A stretch of DNA of 64,000 nt from Plantago ovata (lineage: Eukaryota > Streptophyta > Magnoliopsida > Lamiales > Plantaginaceae), in NCBI GenBank assembly GCA_028274465.1, contig CM051455.1, forward strand, positions 93,256,365 to 93,320,364, given 5' to 3'. Numbering within the stretch: the first letter of the stretch is position 1; each line of letters begins with the position of its first letter. The position numbers and the translations under genes are program-made. This document shows, one piece after another, positions 43,178 through 55,100 of the stretch. Under the pieces are notes generated by a model. The model searched no databases. It was not told the DNA's origin and saw only the letters and a list, made by a program, of their open reading frames with translations.

Positions 43178-44426
43178 TGATGAATGTGTATTTTACACTT
43201 TCATTTGAGTGTTTTTCACCTATTTTAGCTATCTTCTATGTTAATTTAGCTATATTTTAGTGCATTTTATTAGAATAGTGTCACGTTCCCTTTAGATTTT
43301 ATTTTACAGGTTTTGATTGAAAATCGAGGATTTCCGGGCAATTATATTGAAGTTGACAAGGAATTGGTGTTCCAGAAGCCTATTTGGAGTATCTGAAGGT
43401 TTCCGGATAGGATTTAGAGTCTAGGGGTCGAATCTGGAGGTTAGAAGTCCACTAGAAGTCAGAAACCGAGTCCGAAAAGGGGAAGAAATCCAAAAACGCG
43501 TCGAAAACGCGGAATTCCGCTGGATTTTCTCTGGGGCGAACCGCCCCACACTATTTCGAGGCCTATATATAGTTGCTCCGTTTTCTCCGAAAATCATACT
43601 TTTCCAGACCTACTTTCTCACCTTTCTCTGTAGTTTTAGGTAGGAACTTCCCAGAGCCTGTTATGGGGGTTCGTAGCTTAGGGGACACTTTTTCATAGCA
43701 GATTGGAGCTTGTAGGATCGCAATTCTTCGGAGATTGACAACCTTCGGTAACATTGTATCTTACATTTTATTCTACTTATTTTAATATATCTTTCAATAT
43801 ATTTTCTTCTATGATTTCTGTTGATTGCATGCCTATTATGAGTAGCTAAACTTATCGTTGGTGGTAGTATGTGAATTCTTAGCGAAGGGAAGATAATCAT
43901 GCTAATGGCTATATCGCGCATTATACTCCATGTTATTGCTTTATTTCGTTGATCAGACTCACCCTAAATTCTCGTATGTTGTATTGATTATTATGCACAA
44001 TTGGACCCTCGTCGACCTGTACGCGAGTTTATCTTCGTAGTGTTGAATAATTACGGAACACAATAGGACAATAGTGATTGACATGTCAGAATCGTTATCT
44101 TCGTAGTGCTTAATAATTGCAACAGGACATTAGATTGATCAAAGATCTCCATGCAAGACCGAGGAATTTATGCATGATTATCGACCCGTTATGCTTTGAA
44201 GGATCATATTACCACCAATCTCCATTATCTTCTAGAAACCCCTTTGCTATCTGTCTGATGTTTTGTATTCTCTTGTTAAATAGATAAAGCTAGTTATAGT
44301 CCTGAGAGAACGACACTCGAGTCATTCTACTGCTACACTACGGTTTTCGTTGTGGTTGTGGATTGCCTTTGGCTAAATAACAAATATTATTTGCTGAACC
44401 GGAACCCGACAAATCCGCGTTCATCA
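43178..44426 (+). repeat. LTR 4 (subfamily B), with intact primer site
   Basis: 1249 bp, one GC palindrome. The tRNA-Asp primer site that follows is unmutated, so this LTR is the likeliest original 5' LTR of the B insertion. Confidence 0.9.
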
Positions 44427-44571
44427 AATTGGCGCCGTTGCCGGGGACTATACTCCTTTCTTCTGTTTAATTTGTTTATATTTTCAGCTTTCGATTCCTA
44501 ATTCTATTAGTTTTAGTTTTCCTTTTTAATCTCTCTCTGATACTGCTTTCCTAGTCTGTTACAGATAGTGT

Positions 44572-46737
44572 ATGCCGCATACACGTTCTGTAGGAACACC
44601 GCTTGCTGATTCAATTGCTGAGATCGACAGAGTCTACCACCAAAGAAGGCGACTACTCGAAAGGCGTGCACTAGAGGAAATAGAGGATACCTATTTCTCT
44701 GAATCTCTACACGGTCTTTTCAAGGAAATCGACGGAATGGCAGAAGCTAGACCACTGAAAGCATGGGTTCAACCCACCAAGGATCGTATGAGGGGACCGG
44801 CGATTGTTCTTTCGTCTGCAACTCGAGATCTAGAAATCAAGAACCACGCATTCCAACAACTTCCGAGGTTCTATGGCTTATCAAGGGAAGATGTGATGGG
44901 GTACTTGCACGATATCGATGATTTCGTCAACCAACTCCCACGACCCGGAGCTGAAATAACAACGGACGAGTTGAGGATGAAGGTTTTTGCTATGGGATAT
45001 GGGACTTGGCGACAGAGCCAAGTCATGGTTGAGTTCTCTACCAGCAGGCCCGCTGGACACTTGGGAGAAGGTTTTTTCAGCTTTCATGGAGAAATACTTC
45101 CCTCACACCTTGACTACCGCGCTAAAGGCGCAAATTACTGGATTCAAGCAGGACTATGATGAGACCATCTACACCGCGTTTGAGAGATTCCAAGATCTCA
45201 CGAACAAGTGCCCTCACCATGGTTTTGAGCTTTCTGACTTAGTCCAACACTTCTATAATGGACTAACCTTCGAGAACCAACAAGTGGTGGATTTCCAATG
45301 CCGAGGCAATATTTGGGAGGAAACCACAGAAGCCGTCTGGGCAGTTTTCGAAAGGCTTGCTAAGGGTTCGCAGTTCAAAGACCCAAGAGCGATGGTTAGG
45401 AGACGTGGACCTGAAGCTCCACCGACTCAAGAAGCCCCTATGTATAGGGGGAATGGGGATCAATTCGAGTGCTTTACCAACAAATTGAAGCAAGTCCTCA
45501 AGAGCGCCACCGGAATAACTGTTTCGAACGAAGTATGCCGAATATGCAAGAACTATGGGCATGGGGCTCATATGTGTAGATCGGAGCTTGCGTATGATGA
45601 TGGCAACTGGGCTCGAGGAGGCGAAGAAGAAGCCTTTGCTACGGAGTTTGGTACTCAAGAAGTTAGCTACGGACAAGACGGTAGGAACCCTCGAGGTGGA
45701 TTTTGGAGAAGAGGATTCCGAAACAATCAAGGATATGCACCGGCTAACCAAACCTATGGACCTAACCAAGACCGTAGTAGGCTAAACTATGGTAATGATC
45801 ACTGCGAAAACCCCACTCCGAAAGAGCCACCGAAATCGAAGTCGGCTCAACTGATGGAGAACTTGCAAAAGATGGTTGATCACACCCAAAGTTTTCTCAA
45901 ACGTTATGAAGAAGATTCTGAAAAGACTAGGGCAAGGCTTGATAGGTTGGAAGAGAGCACTAGGCTTGCCCATCAAAAGATGCAAGAGTTGATCGACCGA
46001 GGAGCAAGTAGGGAGCAAGGCAAGCTGCCTAGCAACACTGAGAAGTCGATGTCCATTACCTTGGTGGGTGATCTACCTGGGAAATCACCATCAAGAAGGT
46101 TGCTAAGTGCGAGAGTTGCAAGAGGGAAATGCCCCCACAAGCCGAAGAAGAAGAGAAGGACCTTGGTACTAACAAGAGTGAAGAGGAGAAAGAGGATCCC
46201 GAGCCACTCCCTCAAAGTTTCGATGTTAAGGTCGGGATTGGGGAACTTGAAAATGTCCGAGCCACACTAGACACGGGATACTACTCTAATGTGATCCCTT
46301 TGAATGTTTTCGAGAAGAGTAACCTTGGAGAACTAATTGTGCATAAGGCTATTGTGCAACTGGCGGATGGATCCCTTGTGAAACCCGAGGGCGTTGTGAA
46401 GAATGTATTAGTCAAGGTTGGTGAAGCTTCTGTTTACACCGATTTTGTAATTATGCCGGTGTCAGCACCTGGAACGGGGGATGTCATACTCTTAGGACGA
46501 ACATTCTTGACTAAACTACGCTCCGTGATGGACATCTACCAAAGAATTTGCACTATTGAAGTAGATGGCAAGCAACATGTGTTGCACGCCATATCAGATC
46601 CACCTGATCCACCAGATATTTCTAACACTATTAATTACAGTGGTCTTAACGTCTATGTTCATTCTTATTCGCAGGATCGAGGCATGGGAAGGAGATCCGT
46701 GAAGGGGAAGTCTAGTACCCTCAAAAAGAAAAGCTAG
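44572..46737 (+). pseudogene. Athila-type gag-protease, B body 1
   Basis: Gag core to about 45375, CCHC knuckle (CRICKNYGHGAHMC, about 45536-45577), a Gly/Arg/Asn-rich stretch, a coiled-coil-like helix (RYEEDSEKTRARLDRLEE, about 45900) and an aspartic protease with Asp-Thr-Gly at 46270-46278 and ILLGRTFL near 46490. It stops at TAG 46735-46737. A 7-bp duplication (GGGATAT, 44994-45000) and a one-base loss near 46079 break the frame. Pol does not follow: 46738-47832 is non-coding. Confidence 0.85.
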
Positions 46738-47292
46738 GCGAAGACAGGAGTCGAGTCAGAGACTTTAAACAATGGCGCTATCTGGGAGGCAACCCGGGGT
46801 TTTTTATCGCTTTCTTTACCGCTTTATTGCATGCATTCATACTTGAACAATTTGCTTTTCATATGTGAATTTGTTCGTTTCTGTGTCGTATGTGCTTATG
46901 TTGTGTTCGAGTGCGATTTTTCGAGTGATTTTTTGAGGAAAATGGTTTTCGGGGACTAAAAACAGCATTTTAATTAAAAAACGATCGTCTCCCACCTCAG
47001 GAGGTGCGGGGCGATTCGCCCCGCACGGGGCGGTTCGCTCCAGGCGTGGGGCGAACCGCCCCACGGCCTGCAGTGAAGAAAAAACGGGGATTCTTCCCAT
47101 TTTTCCTCATTTCTCTTCTCCTTCCCTTAATCTCAAAAAAATCCTCCATTTTCACAAAACCTTCAAACCTTCATAACTTCTTCATCTTTCCATCAATTTG
47201 GGTGTTCTTTAGCTTCAATCGAAGGCCGTTACGTGCTCTTTCTTTTCATCCGAACAAATCTCTTCCTCGTTCATTCAAACTCCGGATTTGAG
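46738..47292 (+). promoter_or_regulatory. Spacer with GC palindromes, possible promoter and leader of the aORF
   Basis: Two palindromes of the same family as in the LTRs, at 47004-47026 (11-bp arms around one T) and 47045-47065, flank a half-decayed one. They are followed by a CT-rich leader and a donor-like GAG|GTATTATC at 47293. No TATA box is seen. Promoter activity is inferred from the shared palindromes only. Confidence 0.4.
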
Positions 47293-47827
47293 GTATTATC
47301 ACATGAACCCTAATTTTTCAAATTTGGGGGTTTTTTGATTTATGCTTCAATTAAGCTTTTATGATGTATGGGTTGATGTTTTATGTGATTAGATTCGTTA
47401 TTCATTATCAATTGCATGTTCAATTAGGCTTGGTTTGTTGATTTGAGATTTTTGCTATTAGATAATATATCTTGTTAGGAAAATGTATCTCTTACTATCA
47501 TTCCATGCTTAAACATGTGTTTGTTGATATGATAATGATGGATGTATTGGTAGAATGCATGATTGAAGTTGAGGATTTATGCTAGATTTTTATTATTGTG
47601 ATATGGATTGAACCTTGTGATTCAAGGCATTTGTTGTTTAGCAAGAGCATAATGTGATATGTTATTGTAGTAGTTACATTGATATGTTGCGTAATGGAAT
47701 AGCTAGACTAGACTTTGGGTTTTTGAGGAGTTGGATTTTTGAAGATATTGCTCGTTAGATTCGCTCGTATATTTACATATGTATAGGTCTGTTTTGCATC
47801 GTACAAGATACTAATTGTTGTTTGTAG
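47293..47827 (+). other. Probable leader intron of the aORF, B body 1
   Basis: 535 bp, T-rich, donor TTTGAG|GTATTATC, acceptor TGTTGTTTGTAG|G, with the aORF ATG six bases later. The matching segment in body 2 is 54560-55095. Signals only. Confidence 0.45.
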
Positions 47828-47832
47828 GAATC

Positions 47833-49125
47833 ATGGCACCGAGATCGAGGAGAGTCGGCTCTAGAAAAAAGGGGAAGGGAGTAGCATCAAGCTCCCAACC
47901 ATCTCACCATATGTACGAGTTGTCTGCAGCTGCGGTAGAGGTGCATCAAAGGCTAGAAGTGGAGATGGCCGACGAAGGAAGATCAATCATCCCAGAGAGG
48001 AGGATTGACATTCTAGAGTCCGCAGTTGATAAAGCGGGATATAGGACGCTATCATGATTGGGGTCACAAAGGAATTGGGCATGGTACAGTTCCAACAGGT
48101 TCAAAGGTTACGACGAGAGCCTCCTCCAAGAGTTCTACACTGGATACACAGATCTCGAGGAGAAGAATAGGGTACTAGTCCGAGGCCTGATTATACCGTG
48201 GACACCCGAGTACATTCTTCATTCATCCATTTGGGCATCAGGAATTCACAGGGAGCGACCATGCCTACCTGTATTCGAGGGCCTCTAGGGGGATAGGAAG
48301 ACACATCACAGACGTGATCTGCAACAGGGAGTACCGATATCCAAAAATCGGGGGAGAACCTACACGGATCAGTCAGAGCGGCCTTAGCATAGAAGCTAAG
48401 GTAATGATGAAATTTTTGCATCTCCAACTTGATCCCTAGGAAGAATGACTCGTGGATTCATCCCTACTACGCCGAGCTCCTCTACTGCCTGATAGACAGA
48501 CATCAGATCGACATAGGGCACATTATGTATGAGGAGTACGAGCGCCACTTGGAAAAGAAGAGGAAGCCTTTCATCTTCCCAAGCTTCATCACAGCCTACT
48601 GCAAATATCATGGGGTCGATGATATTGAGGGGGGGATTGCGAGGTCGCTGCCCTTTCACCCTCAACCATTGAGGTGCAGCTCAATAGGTATCAGTTGAAG
48701 AACCCACGGCTGCCGCTGCTGATGTAGAAGCACCCTTCCATCCGAGTGATTCCGATCGTGAGGATGCTATGGAGGCCGATGTGGCCAAGCCCCTATCCCA
48801 GATATCCCGTTTGTCCATAGAGCACCGCATGCAGCGCCTCGAGCACAACAAGGGTCTAGAGGATTTGACTTCTCTGAATTCCGTACCTACCTCGACGGAC
48901 GTTTCGACAGAATTGATGCCAACAACGCGGCCATGCGACAGGACCTCGACAGGCACATGTCCGCACAACCGCGATTGGGAGATATTCGCGGAGCATCGCC
49001 GAGAGGATAGGCAGCAAATGTGGGAGCAGCAACAGCGCCTCCTCAGCAGCGAGGAGGCTCTACGTCAGTCCAATGCGATATTGTCTGACAGTGGGAGGAC
49101 TTTTATGGGGATACCATCCAGATGA
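47833..49125 (+). pseudogene. aORF of B body 1 (plant transposon-protein-like)
   Basis: ATG 47833 begins a basic Ser/Arg/Lys-rich start. An in-frame TGA at 48055-48057 is followed directly by RNWAWYSSNRFKGYDESLLQEFY and VRGLIIPWTPEYI. This pattern (W.. F.G....L..EFY, then V.VRG..I...P..I) resembles the 'putative plant transposon protein' aORFs of Athila-like elements. A one-base loss near 48223 and another near 48625 break it further. The C-terminus is Gln/Glu-rich and probably coiled-coil. The function is unknown. Confidence 0.6.
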
Positions 49126-50681
49126 TTAGTCCTTTCACATGACACTCTCAGCCAACCAGGGCCAACCGTTCGGTAACATAGATTCATCACTTCTTATTAC
49201 TCATTCTCTTTGCTAGGGGTAGCTTAAGAATGTAAGGGGGGATGAGACGTGAAACCGTGATGTAAGTGTTTCGGCTTTGTGTTGATTAGTATCTTGTTCT
49301 TGTTTTGCATTTGCATTTGCACGTTTACTCTTTCTTAGATTTTTAGGTTGCATTCACTACATTCATCCTAGGATAGTCTTGCATTTTATATGGAGTTTAT
49401 TGCCGACTTTTTTGAATTTTTATTGGTAGATCAACCAACTATGCCATTAATCGTATGCTTCATCTCTATGAATTTGTTTGAGGTTTTTCTCGCTGGCTTG
49501 TCACATTTATGTATTGCACTTAGTTAAGCTTGGTGGTCTCGACATCACTTAGTGGTGTTTTCCTACTGCGGTTCACGAAGCTTTATAATAAGATGATGCA
49601 TGTTAGGGTCTATGGTTGTTTTCCCGTAGTATTATGTACCTAAGAGGCAACAAGTCTTCACCCTGCTTTGAGATTGCTAATGCCCTAGGAAGGAGGTGTG
49701 TGTGAGGTGTGTGATCCTGTTTATAATCTATTCTTCCGAATAGGTTTGGGGAGGGGGGGGGGTTTACACCATCATTAGACTGTTTCGTTTTTCATTTTCG
49801 TATCGCGAGTTTTTTATTTCCTTTTCCGTTAAATTTTGTACTCCAACCTATTCTTTCGAATAAGTTTGGAAGTCGTGTGAGTCATTTTGTTTCTCTTTTG
49901 TTATGCTACTGCTGGCTAGGAAAAAATAAAAAAAAGAAAGAAAGAAAAAAATTCAGAAAAAAAGGGAAAAAAAGAAAAAAAGAAAAAAAAAAACAAGAAA
50001 AAATCTGGAAGAAAAAAAAAAAGAAAAAAAAACAAAAAAGAAAGACCCCAAAAAAGCAAGAAGGGTCCAAAAAGAAAGCCAAAATAGCAGTTTAGCAAGT
50101 GTTGTCTCTTTTTCCATTCTTTGTTACGTTGTAATCGGATTTGTTAATTCTTATCTTTTTTTGTCTTGAGTGTATGTCTGTTCTAGACCACCCTCGTCCT
50201 GCATTCAGGAAGTGCGATAGTTAAGACTTACTTGAGAGATGGTTTAGATAGAATAGGGGAGTGTTATTTTTAAGGGACCCTCCTTCGTTTGATGAGAGCC
50301 AGTACTGGTTCGACCTCTTATGAGGAAAAGTCTTCTACATGGTGGAACACTAGTAAGTCCTAGTTTCATAGGCACGGGGACCAACATTCGTATCTTAGCA
50401 TGCTTCATTACGTTGTCACTGACTAGGTCCAGGTAGATAATGTTACGAGAGAGACTCTCTTTCTTGACATAAGTGCTTATGTGGATGTGTATAATTCAAT
50501 CGAGGTATTCTTCAGCCTATATTCATGCTTTTGTTATATGGTTTTGTTCATATGTTTTTTGTTGATTCAGTAGATTAGTTCATTTTATTTGGCATGAGAC
50601 TCCATTTTGTGTCTTGCCTGTTTTTGCCTTAGAGTCTAGCTTAGTTGCTTGTGGACAAGCAAAGGTTCGGTTTGGGATGTT
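49126..50681 (+). other. 3' non-coding region of B body 1, with purine tract and polypurine tract
   Basis: No gene. It contains ATTCTTCCGAAT hairpins followed by GTTTGGGGA words, a purine-rich run (about 49919-50067) and the polypurine tract (GGTTTGGGATGTT) before LTR 5. Many single-base differences from body 2 accumulate toward the N gap. Confidence 0.65.
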
Positions 50682-51918
50682 TGATGAATGTGTATTTTAC
50701 ACTTTTATTTGAGTCTTTTTTCATCTATGTTAGCTATCCTCTACTGTTATTTAGCTATATTCTGCATTTTATTAGAATAGTGTCACGTTTCCCTTTGATT
50801 TTATTTTAAAGTTTTGGTTCGAAAATCGAGATTCCGGGCAATTATATTGAAGTTGACAAGGATTGGTGTTCCAGAAGCCTATTTGGAGTATTGAAGGTTC
50901 CAGATAGGAGTTGGGTCTAGGGGTCGAATCTGGAGGTTAGAAGGCACTATGAGAGTCAGAAACCGAGTCCGAAAAGGGGAAGAAATCCAAAAAACGCGTC
51001 GAAAACGCGGCAATTTCCGCGAGATTCCGGGGCGAACCGCCCAGATGTGGGGCGAACCGCTCCACCCTATTTCGAGGCCTATATATAGTTGCTCAGTTTT
51101 CTCCGAAAATCATACTTTCCAGACCTATTTCTCACCTTCTCTGTAGTTTAGGTAGAACTCCCAGAGCCTGTTCTGGGGGTTCGTAGCTTAGGGGACACTT
51201 TTTATCGACGATTGGAGCTTGTAGGATCGCCAATTCTTCGGAGATTGACAACCTTCGATAACATTGTATCTTACAGTTTTTTACTTATTTTAAATATCTT
51301 CCAATATGTTTCTTCTATGATTTCTGTTGATTGCATGCCTATTATGAGTAGCTAAACTTATCGTTGGTGGTAGTATGTGACTTCTTAGCGAAGGGAAGAT
51401 AATCATGCTAATGGCTATATCGCGCATTATACTCCGTGTTATTGCTTTATTTCGTTGATCAGGCTCAGCCTAAATTCTCGTATGTTTTATTGATTATTAT
51501 GCACAATGGGACCCTCGTCGACCTGTTACGCGAGTTTTATCTTCGTAGTGTTGATAATTACGGAAACACAATAGGACAATAGTGATTGACTTGTCAGAAT
51601 CGTTATCTTAGTAGTGCTAATATTGCAACAGGACATAGATTGATCAAAGATCTCCTGCAAGCCCGAGGAATTTATGCATCTATGATTATGACCCGTTCTG
51701 CTTTGCAGGATCATATTACCACCAATCTCCATTATTTCTAGAAACCCCTTGCTATATGTTTGTGTTTGATTCTTTGTTAAATAGATAAGCTAGTTATAGT
51801 CCGGACGAACGACACTCGAGTCATTCTATCCCACTACGGTTTTCGGTTGTGGTGGATGCCTTTGGCTAAATAACAAATATTATTGCTGAACCGGAACCCG
51901 ACAAATCCGCGTTCATCA
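50682..51918 (+). repeat. LTR 5 (subfamily B), indel-rich
   Basis: 1237 bp. Unlike all other LTRs it shows dozens of one-base losses. Directly after it comes ATTCCAAGATCTCACGAACAA, the gag continuation, and then the gap. Confidence 0.85.
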
Positions 51919-51939
51919 ATTCCAAGATCTCACGAACAA

Positions 51940-52039
51940 NNNNNNNNNNNNNNNNNNNNNNNNNNNNNNNNNNNNNNNNNNNNNNNNNNNNNNNNNNNNN
52001 NNNNNNNNNNNNNNNNNNNNNNNNNNNNNNNNNNNNNNN
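51940..52039. other. Assembly gap (100 N)
   Basis: Exactly 100 N inside a repeat of the same family. Sequence on both sides is unusually rich in single-base deletions relative to other copies. Confidence 0.95.
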
Positions 52040-54010
52040 GGAAAGCATGGGTTCAACCCACCAAGGATCGTATGAGGGGACCGGCGATTGTTCTTTCGTC
52101 TGCAACTCGAGATCTGGAAATCAAGAACCACGCATTCCAACAACTTCCGAGGTTCTATGGCTTATCAAGGGAAGATGTGATGGGGTACTTGCACGATATC
52201 GATGATTTCGTCAACCAACTCCCACGACCCGGAGCTGAAATAACAACGGATGAGTTGAGGATGAAGGTTTTTGCTATGGGATGGGACTTGGCGACAGAGC
52301 CAAGTCATGGTTGAGTTCTCTACCAGCAGCTCGCTGGACACTTGGAGAAGGTTTTTTCAGCTTTCATGGAGAAATACTTCCCTCACACCTTGACTACCGC
52401 GCTAAAGGCGCAAATCACTGGATTCAAGCAGGACTATGATGAGACCATCTACACGCGTTTGAGAGGTTCCAAGATCTCACGAACAAGTGCCCTCACCATG
52501 GTTTGAGCTTTCTGACCTAGTCCAACACTTCTACAATGGACTAACCTTCGAGAACCAACAAGTGGTGGATTTCCAATGCCGAGGCAATATTTGGGAGGAA
52601 ACCGCAGAAGCCGTCTGGGCAGTTTTCGAAAGGCTTGCTAAGGGTTCGCAGTTCAAGGACCCAAGAGCAATGGTTAGGAGACGTGGACCTGAAGCTCCAC
52701 CGACTCAAGAAGCCCCTATGTATAGGGGAATGGGGATCAATTCGAGTGCTTTACCAACGAATTGAAGCAAGTCCTCAAGAGCGCCACCGGAACAACTGTT
52801 TCGAACGAAGTATGCCGAATATGCAAGAACTATGGGCATGGGGCTCATATGTGTAGATCGGAGCTTGCGTATGATGATGGCAACTGGGCTCGAGGAGGCG
52901 AAGAAGAAGCCTTTGCTACGGAGTTTGGTACTCAAGAAGTTAGCTACGGACAAGACGGTAGGAATCCTCGAGGTGGATTTTGGAGAAGAGGATTCCGAAA
53001 CAATCAAGGATATGCACCGGCTAACCAAACTTATGGCCCTAACCAAGACCGTAGTAGGCTAAACTATGGTAATGATCACTGCGAAAACCCCGCTCCGAAA
53101 GAGCCACCGAAGTCGAAGTCGGCTCAACTGATGGAGAACTTGCAAAAGATGGTTGATCACACCAAAGTTTTCTCAAACGTTATGAAGAAGATTCTGAGAA
53201 GACTAGGGCAAGGCTTGATAGGTTGGAAGAGAGCACTAGGCTTGCCCATCAAAAGATGCAAGAGTTGATCGACCGAGGAGCAAGTAGGGAGCAAGGCAAG
53301 CTGCCTAGCAACACTGAGAAGTCGATGTCCATTACCTTGGTGGGTGATCTACCTGTTGAAATCACCATCAAGAAGGTTGCTAAGTGCGAGAGTTGCAAGA
53401 GGGAATGCCCCCACAAGCCGAAGAAGAAGAGAAGGACCTTGTACTAACAAGAGTGAAGAGGAGCAAGAGGATCCCGAGCCACTCCCTCAAAGTTTCGATG
53501 TTAAGGTCGGGATTGGGGAACTTGAAGATGTCCGAGCCACACTAGACACGGGATCCTACTCTAATGTGCTCCCTTTGAATGTTTTCGAGAAGAGTAACCT
53601 TGGAGAACTAATGTGCATAAGGCTATTGTGCAACTGGCGGATGGATCCTTGTGAAACCCGAAGGCGTTGTGAAGAATGTATTAGTCAAGATTGGTGAAGC
53701 TTCTGTTTACACCGATTTTGTAATTATGCCGGCGTCAGCACCTGGAACGGGGGATGTCATACTCTTAGGACGAACATTCTTGACTAAGCTACGCTCCGTG
53801 ATGGACATCTACCAAAGAACTTGCACTATTGAAGTGGATGGCAAGCAACATGTGTTGCAAGCCATATCTGATCCACCTGATCCACCTGATACTTCTAACA
53901 CTATTGATTACAGTGGTCTTAATGTCTATGTTCATTCTTATTCACAGGATCGAGGCATGGGAAGGAGATCCGTGAAGGGGAAGTCTAGTACCCTCAAAAA
54001 GAAAAGCTAG
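52040..54010 (+). pseudogene. Athila-type gag-protease, B body 2
   Basis: Begins within gag at the gap (KAWVQPTKDR). It has the same domains as body 1: gag core, CCHC knuckle (about 52813-52855), helix, and aspartic protease with Asp-Thr-Gly near 53547, ending at TAG 54008-54010. There are many one-base losses (for example near 52330, 52345, 52455, 52505, 52725 and 53165), so the frame changes repeatedly; several are probably sequence errors next to the gap. Confidence 0.8.
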
Positions 54011-55100
54011 GCGAAGACAGGAGTCGAGTCAGAGACTTTAAACAATGGCGCTATCCGGGAGGCAACCCGGGGTTTTTATCGCTTTCTTTACCGCTTTATT
54101 GCATGCATTCATACTTGAACAATTTGCTTTCATATGTGAATTTGTTCGTTTCTGTGTCGTATGTGCTTATGTTGTGTTCGAGTGCGATTTTTCGAGTGAT
54201 TTTTTGAGGAAAATGGTTTTCGGGGACTAAAAACCGCATTTTAATTAAAAAACGATCGTCTCCCACCTCAGGAGGTGGGGGGCGAATCGCCCCGCACGGG
54301 GCGGCGCGCTCCAGCGTGGGGCGAACCGCCCCCCCACGGCCTGCAGTGAAGAAAAAACGGGATTCTTCCATTTTTCCTCATTTCTCTTCTCCTTCCCTTT
54401 AAACTCAAAAAAATCCTCCATTTTCACAAAACCTTCAAACCTTCATAACTTCTCATCTTTCCATCAATTTGGTGTTCTTTAGCTTCAATCGAGGCCGTTA
54501 CGTGCTCTTTTTTTCTCCGAACAAATCTCTTCCTCGTTCATTCAAACTCCGGATTTGAGGTATTATCACATGAACCCTAATTTTTCAAATTTGGGGGTTT
54601 TTTGATTTATGCTTCAATTAAGCTTTTATGATGTATGGGTTGATGTTTTATGTGATTAGATTCGTTATTCATTATCAATTGCATGTTCAATTAGGCTTGG
54701 TTTGTTGATTTGAGATTTTTGCTATTAGATAATATATCTTGTTAGGAAAATGTATCTCTTACTATCATTCCATGCTTAAACATGTGTTTGTTGATATGAT
54801 AATGATGGATGTATTGGTAGAATGCATGATTGAAGTTGAGGATTTATGCTAGATTTTTTATTATTGTGATATGGATTGAACCTTGTGATTCAAGGCATTT
54901 GTTGTTTAGCAAGAGCATAATGTGATATGTTATTGTAGTAGTTACATTGATATGTTGCGTAATGGAATAGCTAGACTAGACTTTGGGTTTTTGAGGAGTT
55001 GGATTTTTGAAGATATTGCTCGTTAGATTCGCTCGTATATTTACATATGTATAGGTCTGTTTTGCATCGTACAAGATACTAATTGTTGTTTGTAGGAATC
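54011..55100 (+). other. Spacer, GC palindromes and probable leader intron of the aORF, B body 2
   Basis: Matches 46738-47832. Palindromes lie at about 54277-54340, a donor at 54560 and an acceptor at 55095 (intron 536 bp). No gene is seen. Confidence 0.5.

Noticed and set aside
49877..50095. Lys-rich ORFs in the purine tracts (also 57164-57367 and 61465-61744)
   Set aside because: Low-complexity A/G runs stay open by composition alone.
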